From NCBI GenBank assembly GCA_030789695.1, contig CM061132.1, forward strand, positions 150,916,597-150,980,596: a DNA stretch of 64,000 nucleotides. Reading direction: 5' to 3'. The stretch is from Scilla litardierei (taxonomy: Eukaryota > Streptophyta > Magnoliopsida > Asparagales > Asparagaceae). Each line of letters starts with the position of its first letter. The first letter of the stretch is position 1. Under the pieces are notes generated by a model. The model worked only from the letters and a program-made list of their open reading frames with translations, was not told where the DNA came from and made no database searches. Below, in pieces: positions 54,722 through 64,000 of this stretch. The position numbers and the translations under genes are program-made.

Positions 54722-57700
54722 ATGAAGATCCATCATGGGGGAGTATTGAGACTTGGAGCTAAAGGAAGTTATGAACATGGACAGCATGCAGTTTTCCTTG
54801 ACTGTGTTGCTGGGTTGTTGACAGTGGAAAATTTGAAAATGCTAATTAAAGATTTAGGACATAAAGGCAGGTTCTACATATACTTCAAGCCCTGGAGAAA
54901 GGATTTCAGTTGGTGTAGTAGAATTGATGATGATGTGCATGCCTCTGAAATCTTGAACATGCAGGGCAGTAGGACTGTGGACTTATATGTGTCACATGAA
55001 TGTGTAGGGCATCAACTTGAAGGCAATTCTAATTCACAGGAAGCAATTGTCAACCTGAGTGAGTCAGAAGGGGAAGGTGATCTTAGCATTCCAACTTCTA
55101 TGCCAACAGAGGAGGGAAGCAAGCAAACAGAGGAGGGAAGCACAGAGGTTAATTTGAAAGGAAAGGATGCTGAAACAGTGGCAAATCTAATTCAACCAAC
55201 AGATATAGATACAAGTAGGAGGGAACTTTATGAGGAAATAGATGTGAACCTAAGCTGCCCATCATCACTACCCAATGAATATGCTAATGAATGTGATAAT
55301 GAAGTTGAAAGGGCAGAATTGCAGGAGGCTGTGGCTGATATTCAGGAGGCTAGGGCTGATATTGAGGTGGCAACACAAGATTGTCAAGCAGATTTGCAGG
55401 AGCATATGGCAGATTTTCAGGAGGCAGTGGAAATGGCAGATCGGCAAGCAGAGGTGGAGAAGGATAGGGCAGATTTTCAGGAGGCAATGGGAATGGCAGA
55501 GAGTCAAGCAGAGTTGCAGGAGGGTAGGGCAGATGTTCAGAAGGCAAGGGCAGATGTTCAGGAGGCAAGGACTGAGTGTATTGCAGAGTTGCAGGAGGAA
55601 AGTGCAGAGTGTCTTGCAGAGTTGCAGTCAGATTTTCAAGATGACAATGTTGAAGATGATACAGCAGATGATATGCATGATGAGGAAGCAATGGATGATA
55701 CATCAGATACTGGGCATGATGAGGAAGAAATGGATGATACAGCAGAGGCTATGCATGATGCAAGTGAGCAACCAAGTGAGTCAGATGCAGATGATGAGTA
55801 TGAACCAACAAATGATGATGATGTTGACTGTGGAAGCAGTAAGGATGATGTTGATTTGGAGGATGAAGGTGATGTCAATTTGGAGGATGAAGATGGTGTT
55901 GATTTGGGTAGAATGGTGGGTGAAGACACTGTGCACTCAAAAAAGAAGAGGACTGATGGCATCCATGTGTATGGAGGCCCAGAATGTGAGCCACATAACG
56001 ATTGGACCACAGACACAGATAATTCAGATGGGATTAGGAGCATTGGAGGCAGTGGTGATGAGAGGACAAGCAGAGGGGTGAAATTTGTGCATAATGTTGA
56101 TATGGATAACCCAATACTGGAGCTTGGAATGAAGTTTGCAACTCCAGGAGAATTCAGGGAGTTGTTAAGAGAGCATGCAATAAGAAATGGATATGATTTT
56201 AAATTCAAGAAGAACGAAGGATGCAGAATTTCTGTGGAGTGCATTAACAAGTGTGGATGGGTGTGTTCAGGCTCTTGGGATAGCAACAGAGTATACTGGG
56301 TAGTGAAGAAACTCACAACACATTCAGGATGCCATGTTGTAAGGACCAATTCTCAAGTGACATTCCAATGGATTGGCAAAAAATATGTTGAACACATAAG
56401 AGACCAACCACATCTGCCAATCAAAGTGTTGAGGAAGCATCTGAGAAGGGATTATGGCCTAGATATTAGGCAAGATAAAAAGTTATACAGGGCTAGGAGC
56501 TTTGCCAATGCTTACATAGAAGGCTCCTACAAGTTACAGTTTAAGCAACTATGGAATTACTCCCATGCCCTATTACAGAGAAACCCTGGCACTTTTTGCA
56601 GGATTAGATCAAGGCCTAGTGATGTGGATGATGCACCAATATTTAGTGGAATTTTTATCACCTACCCTTGTCAGGTTAAGGGTTTCAAAGATGGATGCAG
56701 GCCATTCATTGGACTTGATGGAACTTTTCTGAAGACAGAGATTGGGGGAGTGTTGCTTAGTGCTACAAGCAGAGATGGGAACAATGCAATGTTTCCATTG
56801 GCCATAGCTATTGTCCCTAATGAATCAAAAGACACATGGACGTGGTTCATAACCTGCTTGCTTGAGGCACTTGATGTGAACAATGACGGGCAATTCACCT
56901 TCATATCAGACAGACAGAAATGACTGCTGGAGACATTTAAGGAGGTCTTGCCTAGAGGACACCACAGGTTTTGCTTGCAGCATATGTATGACAACTTCAG
57001 AAAGGAGTCCATGCCAATGTTATATAGGCAGATGATGTGGAAGATTGCTGGAGCTTTTGTGGAGGAGGACTGCATAACTACAATTGAGGAATTCTACAAG
57101 ATCTCCCTAGAAGCTGTTAAATGGCTTTGTGATGTGAGGATGGATGCTTGGTGTAGGTGCTACTTCACAGATGAAAGTTGTGATTTAGTTGTAAATAATA
57201 TCTCTGAATCATTCAACAAGTTCATTTTAGAGGCTAGGGATAAACCAATCATAACTTGCCTTGAAATGATTAGGAGGCAACTGATGATTAGATTTCAAAA
57301 GAAGAAAACCAGTGCAGCCAAGTGGACAGGAGAGACATGCCCCAGGATTTTGGAGAAGGTGATGAAGTTCAAGAGGAAATGTACAGGTCTTTTTGTGGTC
57401 TATGCTGGAGAGGGGCAGTATGAGATTAGACAAGACAATGGGGTGTACACATTGAATTTGTTGTCAAGAACTTGTGACTGCAGGTATTGGTAAAGGACAT
57501 GAATTCCTTGCGTCCATGCATGTGCAGCTATCATGGCTGAGAATAAAAACCCAGAGGATTATGTGCACAGATATTACACAAAGACTGCCTATATGCAAGC
57601 ATATGCAGGCATGATCCACCCTATTCCTGATTCAAGATTTTGGCCAAAGACCACTTATTCTGAGTTGGTGCCACCACCATTTACCAAGCAGCCTGGAAGG

Positions 57701-58693
57701 CCTGCTAAGAAGAGGAGGAGGGGTGAATTTGAAACTGGGTCAAAATCAAGATCAAGGACTAGCTCATCAGCAAGCTCAATCCAATTGTCTAGACATGGAC
57801 AGACACAAACCTGCCAAAACTATCATGAAGTTTGGCACAATAAGAGGAGTTGTAAAAATCCATCAGCCCCAAAACCATCTTCAAGATCTGCAACTCCTAG
57901 AGGGAGGCCAAAATCTCAACAGAAGGAGCTCAGCAAAGATAATCAACCAGAGTTTTTAGCTTTGTTGAGGATGGCTGGTATCAATGTTGAGGGTAGAAGC
58001 CAGAGTACCCCTGCCCAACAACAAGCTCAGGGTCATAGAGGAGGCAGAAGATTGTGTTCAAGAAAACATTCTTCTGGCAGGGGTGGTCAAGTACCTCCAG
58101 TTGTAAGTGCTATTCTGAGTTGGTGATTTCAACATGCTTGCTTACATTTGACATTTAATGCTGTGATTGTTTTTGTGATATCCTCATAACTGTAATTGTT
58201 ATTGTGATTTCATGCTGTAATTGTGATTTCATGCCATAATTTCCTCATAACTGTTTACAGAGTACCCCTACCCACCAGCAAGCCCATAGTCAAAGAGGAG
58301 GCAGAAGATTGGGAGCAAGACAAATTTTTCTGCCAGTGGTGGTCAAGTCCATCATGTTGTAAGTGATATATGTCTGACGAATTTCTTTTTATATATGTCT
58401 GTTACATGTCTTACACATACTAGTGATATATCTCTGATACATGTCTTATATTTGTGTGTTTCCAGCCTTCTCAACAACCTCATTGCCCCAATCATAACAG
58501 TGGATGTGGGATCACTCAACCAAATCTTCCAGGTGAGGCTGGCATTGGTGTGACCCAACAACATCATCATCCACATAGAGGACATTTGCATAAGGGAGGG
58601 CTGAAGAAGGCAAAGGCAATCCATCATAGAGTGATGACTAGGAGTACTCAGCTTGGAAACATCAGTGCAGCCTCAAGCCTCAAACATCTATGA
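54722..58693 (+). pseudogene. MuDR-type MULE transposase, three nonsense codons, multi-exon
   Basis: The main exon has a PB1-like N-terminus (HHGGVLRLGAKGSYEHGQ), an Ala/Glu/Gln-rich repeat likely to form coiled coil (about residues 195-306), an acidic Asp-rich stretch, then the MuDR DNA-binding region (LELGMKFATPGEFRELLREH). The MULE catalytic domain has Asp in GLDGTFLK (about residue 665) and Asp in FISDRQK (about 730). TGA at 56921 interrupts directly after the second Asp motif. The frame continues through HRFCLQHMYDN and a SWIM zinc finger (CDC...CVHACAA) broken by TAA (57491) and TGA (57500). A later zinc knuckle reads CQNYHEVWHNKRSC, with Tyr replacing the second Cys. Introns at 58103-58260 and 58359-58465 lead to a His/Gln-rich last exon ending at 58693. 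Confidence 0.85.
58103..58260 (+). other. Predicted intron in MULE transposase gene
   Basis: Donor GTAAGTG at 58103 and acceptor ctgtttacag ending 58260. A second predicted intron spans 58359-58465 (GTAAGTG to tgtttccag). Both donors sit in the same repeated context because the upstream exon end is duplicated. Confidence 0.65.
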
Positions 58694-59343
58694 ACAATGT
58701 ATAGTTTGTTGGGACCCTAGTTTGTTTATGTTGGTGGTAGAGGCAGAAGTACAGCTGTTTGAGCAATGCTGGTGGTAGTTTGTCTATGAACAATGTATAG
58801 GTTAGACTCCAGCTGTCTATGAACAATGTTGGTGGTAGTTTGTCTATGAACAATGTATATGTTAGACTCCAGCTGTTTGAGCAATATATATGACCAATGT
58901 ATATGTGTTATGTCATGATTTGTTTGGGAATGTGGTATGTCAGTATTTCAGCAGGCTTAGTGTGTTATGTCATGATCTATGTTAGTGTATAGTTTGTTTG
59001 GAAATATCTAGCTTGTAAATTTGTTATGTCATGATTCTGTTTGCTGCTTGGAAATGTGTTATGTCATGATTCTGTTGGCTTCTTCAAATACTGATGATAT
59101 TGTTTCAGTTTGCATAGCTCATCACATCAGGCATATATTGATAAATGGAACAATGTTTCATTGACCTGCCAACATAAATTGATACATGATACATTGTTTC
59201 ATTCATCTACCAACAGGACATTCATGTTCACCCAGATACATTCCTAACATCACATACATTCCTCTCTCATCACTATTCTGATACATCACAAATCTAAATT
59301 ATTTCTAACATATACATTCCTCCTCCTTACCCTCTCTGACTCA
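58694..59343. other. Region between the two convergent MULE genes
   Basis: No gene. Contains imperfect repeats of tttgtctatgaacaatgta (about 58780-58900) and of tgttatgtcatgat (about 58905-59075). Confidence 0.6.
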
Positions 59344-59880
59344 TCACCACTCTGGCTTGTTATTCATCACCACAAACAACAACATAATTATAAGCCCCAA
59401 ATTAGCAATCAAACACAGCTTCATTAGCCTGAACTCCTTCATGATGCTCTGGAGCTTATCATTGTTTTCCATCAGCTTCAAATTGTTATCATCACAAACA
59501 CCTACAGCCTTATCCAATTTAATCTCTGCCTCTACCATCCTTGCCTCTGTCACCATAAGCATCACATCATTTTCTTCATTTCCCACCTCGAGCACCCTCC
59601 TCTCAGGTTCATCCATTAGGTGACGTATCACCTTCTTTGAGAATTCCGAGTGGGCTGTATCCTTCCACTTGAACATTTTGCATCTCTTGGACTTCTCATA
59701 TTTAGGACACGACCAAAACCTTCTCCCTGGGTTATCTTCCGACCATGATGTCCTCCTTGGCGTCCTCAATCCACAGTCACACAGCTTGAAATCATCATAA
59801 TCGGTTTCAAAATCTGGATCTTTTCGACGATCTCTGCTGCTGCTGCTGCTGTCCCCATAGCTCATTTCTTCCTTTACCAA
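59344..59880 (-). CDS. GRF-type zinc-finger protein with C-terminal membrane segment
   Basis: Intact 178-aa frame. The GRF zinc finger is clear: CDCGLRTPRRTSWS, GRRFWSCPKY and CKMFKWKD give the family's Cys set and the GRF/W-x-C core (about residues 34-72). A charged helical stretch follows, then a hydrophobic segment near the end (LCLIANLGLIIMLLFVVM). GRF fingers bind single-stranded nucleic acid in known proteins; in plants short GRF proteins of this layout are abundant, often near transposons. Here it lies inside the MULE, convergent with the transposase. It could be an accessory protein of the element or a captured host fragment. No function is claimed. Confidence 0.75.
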   Translation of the reverse strand: MVKEEMSYGDSSSSSRDRRKDPDFETDYDDFKLCDCGLRTPRRTSWSEDNPGRRFWSCPKYEKSKRCKMFKWKDTAHSEFSKKVIRHLMDEPERRVLEVGNEENDVMLMVTEARMVEAEIKLDKAVGVCDDNNLKLMENNDKLQSIMKEFRLMKLCLIANLGLIIMLLFVVMNNKPEW

Positions 59881-59976
59881 AAAAAATCACATGTAATTAG
59901 AACATAAATTACACATTTTAATCTCATACTTACTCGTCCTCTTTCTTCCTTGCAGGAGCTCCTCCACCTTCACGCC

Positions 59977-62722
59977 TGTAACGACCCGCTCTCCAGGATA
60001 CCCGGGAAGTACGAATCCGTCCCAAGTATTCCTAGATCAACGAGTGTTACGTAGAAAGAGAGAAAGGAAGAGAACAAAAGAATGCTGCAGGTACTACGCA
60101 CGTGCTGGGAAGTACAAGTAAAACTCGATCACAGATAAAAACACTGAGAAAATAACAAAAGTACAATATTCCATTTTATTGATACATTGATACATCTTAT
60201 ACATACACCAACATCTTCATTTTCACAACTCTAAGTACAAAGGTCCACCCGAAAAGAAACACCAAAAGTACAAGTCTCTCATCATACCCCTCACCACCCA
60301 ATACTACATCTGATCACCAACTCCGAAGCTCCAGCCGCTATCTCCAACCTCTAACTCACATGACCTGAAAGTCAACGGGAACACGTCAACACGTGACCCA
60401 GTAGAAACTCCTAACACTCTAGTAAGACCCAGTTTTAGAACTAGTTTGTCTATCTAGGGAGGGTAGTCTAACAAGTAAGGTTCATGGTGCGTAAAAGTAA
60501 TCACATTCCAACATGCGAACCTAGTTATGAGAACGTGCAAAAACATGCATCTGAAACCATATTATGAAATGCAGCTATTGAAAGGAAGCGTAAGAACATG
60601 TTACCATGGGACAAAAGCATTAAAGTACACAAAAATAAGGAGACATGAGATAACAACATTTATAAATTAAAGACAACTACTATAAGTTGTTGATTCACAT
60701 ATTTGGAACCTGTGAAAACCGTAGAACGCTAAGGAGGCGGACTTCACCCAGGGTGGGTGAAAAAGTGGTACCACAACCAGCGAAACGAGCACTGGAGGGG
60801 CCTCTCGTAACTCTCCGTACCCGAACGGAACAAGGTATGGGAGTGAGACAAACTCGGTTTTTCTGTCGGACAAACAGAGCAAACCATCAATTACCGTCAT
60901 GATGCATCACGAGTACACCAGCGGCCTCTCCAACCCTTTCAACTCGCCCTTCTGGGAGTGATACAGCGGGTGAGAATTCATATCATATGTCCGTTCCTTA
61001 ACTCCTAAAGTTTACCTGTTTTCCCCCAAACCCGTGTCACCCTCCTTTAGGAGGACTGATACATTCCTTATTCCCACTCTCAGTTTTCAAGATATTACTT
61101 CGTTTGTCAACGAATCATCTAGCGGACTTGAATACCGCTTTAACCAACTTTTAACAGTATCATCATCATCATCATCATCATCTCAATTAAAGAATTGCAT
61201 GGAATATCATCACAAACTCATCGTTATGAACATACTAATGTGAAAGCATAAACAAATTGAACTTAAATATTATTGACATAACGAATATTTCATGAACCAT
61301 CTGCATAACTACATGTATCAAGAGCATGTCATTGAGAACATGATTAGCACAAACAAACTTAACTTCAAACAAAACTACACCATGATAAGTACTAAGCAAA
61401 ATTAGCATATGAATTTGTCAAAACCGTTACAGCAGAAAGAATATCACTTTTAGCCTATCTACAGTCAGAATTGGTTTCTGGTCCCTTCACGAAAGTTGTA
61501 GATATGGGTGTTTTCCTTTCACTAACCAATTTTCATAAGCTCGGTTGACATATGTGATTTATGGTGGATTTTCTCCTAACGGGTATAATTTCAGCATTCT
61601 GAACCAGAAACTGAGTTCAGTTCAAGTCCATTTTTCTACAAGTTACAGACAGAATTAAAATCTAAAAAAATTATGGGTGGAATATCTTGAAGTCAGCTTT
61701 CCAACGGCATCAAAATCATAATATTTTATAAAGTGTGCATGGAGTTATACTCGTTTTACTGAAAGGTGTCAAAACTGTCTAAAAACAGACCAGTTTTAGA
61801 AACGAAATTTTAACTCTATTTTTCAGTTCGAATTTGCAAAACTTGTAAAAATGAAAGTTGTTAAGGACTACAATATGAGCAACATATATTTTTTTCATGT
61901 ATTTCTATTTAGCCAATTAAGTGCAGCAAGATACCAAAGTATCAGTCAATTCTGTGTAAATTTCAGCATGAAGTTCAAAACTTATTTTCTACACAAAATC
62001 TAAAGAACTTGCTAATTAATTAAACCCTTAATTCTAAAACTAAACCCTACTAAGGTGATAAGAATTTCTACCTTAACAAGTCCTCCAAAATTTTCTCTTG
62101 TCCTTCTTAATCCTTGATGAATCTTGGGCTCCTAGTCTCCTTCTCCAACTTTGACCTCCAAAAGATGGATTTTGAGAAATTTAGGTGTTAGAATGATAAA
62201 GAAAAGCCATGATTTCTTGGTGGAGGAGTGGGTGGTGATTTAGGAGGAGTTAGGTGGTGGGATGGTGGAGAAATGGGGATGAAAGGGGGAGAATTTTCAG
62301 CCATAGCTGAAAATGAGATGGAGAGAGAGAGAGATTTTGGTTTTTGTTTCATGCCTTGAAAATTGTATTTCCCTAAAATCCTCTCCTCCACAAATCTTAG
62401 TCAAAATTAAGCCATGTGTACTCTTATTAGCTCATAAGATGCCACCTAATGTGTTGTGTTGTCATGGTAAAGAAAATTGGGATTTTGTAATTTTTAAGAA
62501 AATGGAAATACATGAAGAAATACTACATACACTTCAAATACAAGTATTCCTCCAAATACTCTCATCTACTAAATTCAATTAATGAGTTTAAAACCATTTA
62601 AAAATAATTCATACACCAAATAATTAAAGGAAAAATACAATCATATTCCCAAAAAATATACATACATATTTACTCCCAAAAATACGTAGATATATACGTA
62701 TATAGGGATATGGGATATTACA
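59977..62722 (-). repeat. 3' LTR of element J, chromovirus-type, minus strand (2746 bp)
   Basis: Plus-strand ends TGTAACGACCCG and GGGATATTACA, so the termini are extended imperfect inverted repeats. Orientation comes from the polypurine tract and stem-loop just beyond 62722. It interrupts the MULE side at 59977. It contains an (ATC)8 microsatellite at 61159-61182. Frames inside have no recognisable domain. Confidence 0.75.
61159..61182. repeat. (ATC)8 microsatellite
   Basis: Eight uninterrupted atc units. Confidence 0.95.
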
Positions 62723-62761
62723 TTCTACCCACCTTAAAAACAAAGTCCGCCCTCGGACTTT
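62723..62761 (-). promoter_or_regulatory. Polypurine tract and stem-loop of element J
   Basis: On the minus strand a perfect 8-bp stem (AAAGTCCG, loop AGGG, CGGACTTT; plus 62742-62761) precedes an AAGGTGGGTAGAA purine tract that abuts the LTR. Same layout as in element C. Confidence 0.8.
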
Positions 62762-64000
62762 ATATGCTAAGGGTCTGACCGGAGATTAAAAATAGTCCAA
62801 GGGTCTCTCTACCCACGAAATACATACCACGCTATATGGATATACTACATATTCATATATACATACACTATACCATAAATCACACACATATACATACCCA
62901 TTCTTATCCAAGGATACATGTATAAAGACAAATCATCACAACTCATACATAGTATTATACATTCCACGTCCTTCCATGTGCTCACAAATATATCTATATT
63001 GCATGAGAAAACTCATATATATATATATATGTACGTATGTATGTACGTATGTATGTATGTATGTATGTATGTATGTATGTATATATGTATGTATACAGAC
63101 TAATACGTACACACATACTAGTACACCTATACACATGGACACATGTATCAATGTCGTACATAGCAACAAGTAGAAATATGTATAGATACACCCAAGGCAT
63201 TAATATATATATACACCAATATTTATTCACTTATTCACTCAACATATATGTACTTACATAAAGATTCACACAAGAACATGATCACAGACGTATACTATTT
63301 CATGGATACATATAGATATATCTAAATACATACACCTTTATATGTAATCACACACTCCTTGTATTTATATATCTACTTACATACATGTTCGCATGATATT
63401 TAAACACACCCTACTCATAAGTCACAAAGCTAGCATACTTATACATACACATACCTATGGGTATACCTAAATACATCCGAGTATAGTTCAAGTGTACATC
63501 CATTTATAGATACACATACTACTATATACATCACATCCAATATGCATACAACCTCACTAACATACATATGCAAATAGGTATATCCAAATATCGATACAAT
63601 TATAGTAGGTAGTCACACACCAATACTTTACACATCGATATGATGCACCACATATCCAGTGGGTAACCATACACAAACATATTACTTAAGCACGTAAGGA
63701 TAAACACCTTCTACTATATTGACAATTATATATAATAGTTTGCATTCAAGTATGCACACAGTACATATCACTATAGTAAATAGTCCTGACAGTATGTATG
63801 TATAGTATATCAACCTTCTAGTACACACTCACTTTATATATGCAAGTATGCATTCATATGTATTCATATCCAATATTCACTCACGTAAGTCTATATTTAT
63901 TCACCTATATACAGTACAAATATACTTACATACAAGCCGTCATCGTAACCTATATTCAATGTAGTATATATACACACACACTACTATGTATAAATAATAG
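62762..64000 (-). other. Interior of element J, simple-repeat rich, no gene seen
   Basis: AT-rich sequence saturated with irregular tacata/catatac words. If J were a full chromovirus, the end of pol would be expected here on the minus strand, but no integrase or chromodomain motif is visible. The element leaves the window. Confidence 0.5.
63014..63095. repeat. (AT)n then (GTAT)n microsatellite
   Basis: About nine at units followed by a run of about fifteen gtat/gtac tetramers. The Tyr-Val-Cys-Met frames across it are repeat artefacts. Confidence 0.95.

Larger units (their letters stand above)
53817..59976 (+). mobile_element. MULE (Mutator-like element) with two convergent genes, right end not visible
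   Basis: The left terminal region starts gggttaatgactggaaaata, a MULE-like end, followed by a 151-bp tandem duplication, a MuDR-type transposase pseudogene (plus) and a GRF-zinc-finger ORF (minus). No complementary right terminal repeat is seen before element J starts at 59977, so the right end was displaced or lost. Convergent arrangement recalls maize MuDR, where mudrA and mudrB face each other, although the second gene here is of a different type. Confidence 0.75.

Noticed and set aside
62936..63261. Tyr/Val/Cys/Met/His/Thr repeat frames at the right end
   Set aside because: Translations of the tetranucleotide microsatellite in every frame.

Overview
The window is nuclear DNA of a flowering plant. 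It holds one recognisable host gene and an unusually deep pile of transposable elements. The host gene is a SCARECROW-LIKE 3 (GRAS) gene on the minus strand at 2495-3958. Its very GC-rich coding sequence, set in AT-rich repeat DNA, would fit a monocot, but that is inference. I cannot name the species.

Layout. 1-4937: low-information sequence with a near-perfect 185-bp hairpin (593-777), then SCL3 and its upstream region. 4938-43711: a decayed Ty3/gypsy element of the Tat type (element A, plus strand), whose pol gene has been cut open three times. Insertion 1 is element B (8872-17053), an intact Ty1/copia element on the minus strand with 605-bp LTRs that differ at one base by eye, TSD aatgg, and one uninterrupted 1368-aa polyprotein. 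Insertion 2 is element C (17534-43096), a non-coding LARD-like element with about 3.5-kb LTRs and TSD gatcg/gaacg. C itself received element D (21213-30665, minus, a gag-less Tat element, TSD ccctt) and element E (30858-37337, minus, a terminal-repeat element coding only for Gag, TSD atcgt). Insertion 3 is element F, a chromovirus-type LTR starting at 43712. Removing B and C rejoins A's reverse transcriptase at the exact codon. The rest of A is not seen in the window.

43712-53816: relics. These are the LTR F, a MITE-like palindromic element (47026-47172), a LINE fragment (minus, about 47935-48390), and a copia relic G (short LTR at 48641, gag relic at 50765-51215). The gag of G is interrupted at 51216 by element H, which has a 1.19-kb LTR and an initiator-Met PBS. 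53817-59976: a Mutator-like element (MULE). It has a transposase pseudogene on the plus strand and a convergent GRF-zinc-finger gene on the minus strand, and its right end is not visible. 59977-64000: the 3' LTR and flanking interior of a minus-strand chromovirus-type element J that runs out of the window; the interior is simple-repeat rich.

The genes do not form a pathway. The window is a record of successive insertions, oldest A and C, youngest B and E. Points most worth a second look are: the Gag-only element E and its unexplained acidic C-terminal half; the antisense, apparently spliced ORF in gag-less element D; a stem-loop with a compensatory base-pair change just upstream of the polypurine tract in C and J; the palindromic GGCC minisatellite in the leader of intact copia B; the two-gene convergent MULE with a duplicated exon; and the long hairpin near the left end. 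No rRNA, tRNA or CRISPR locus was found.
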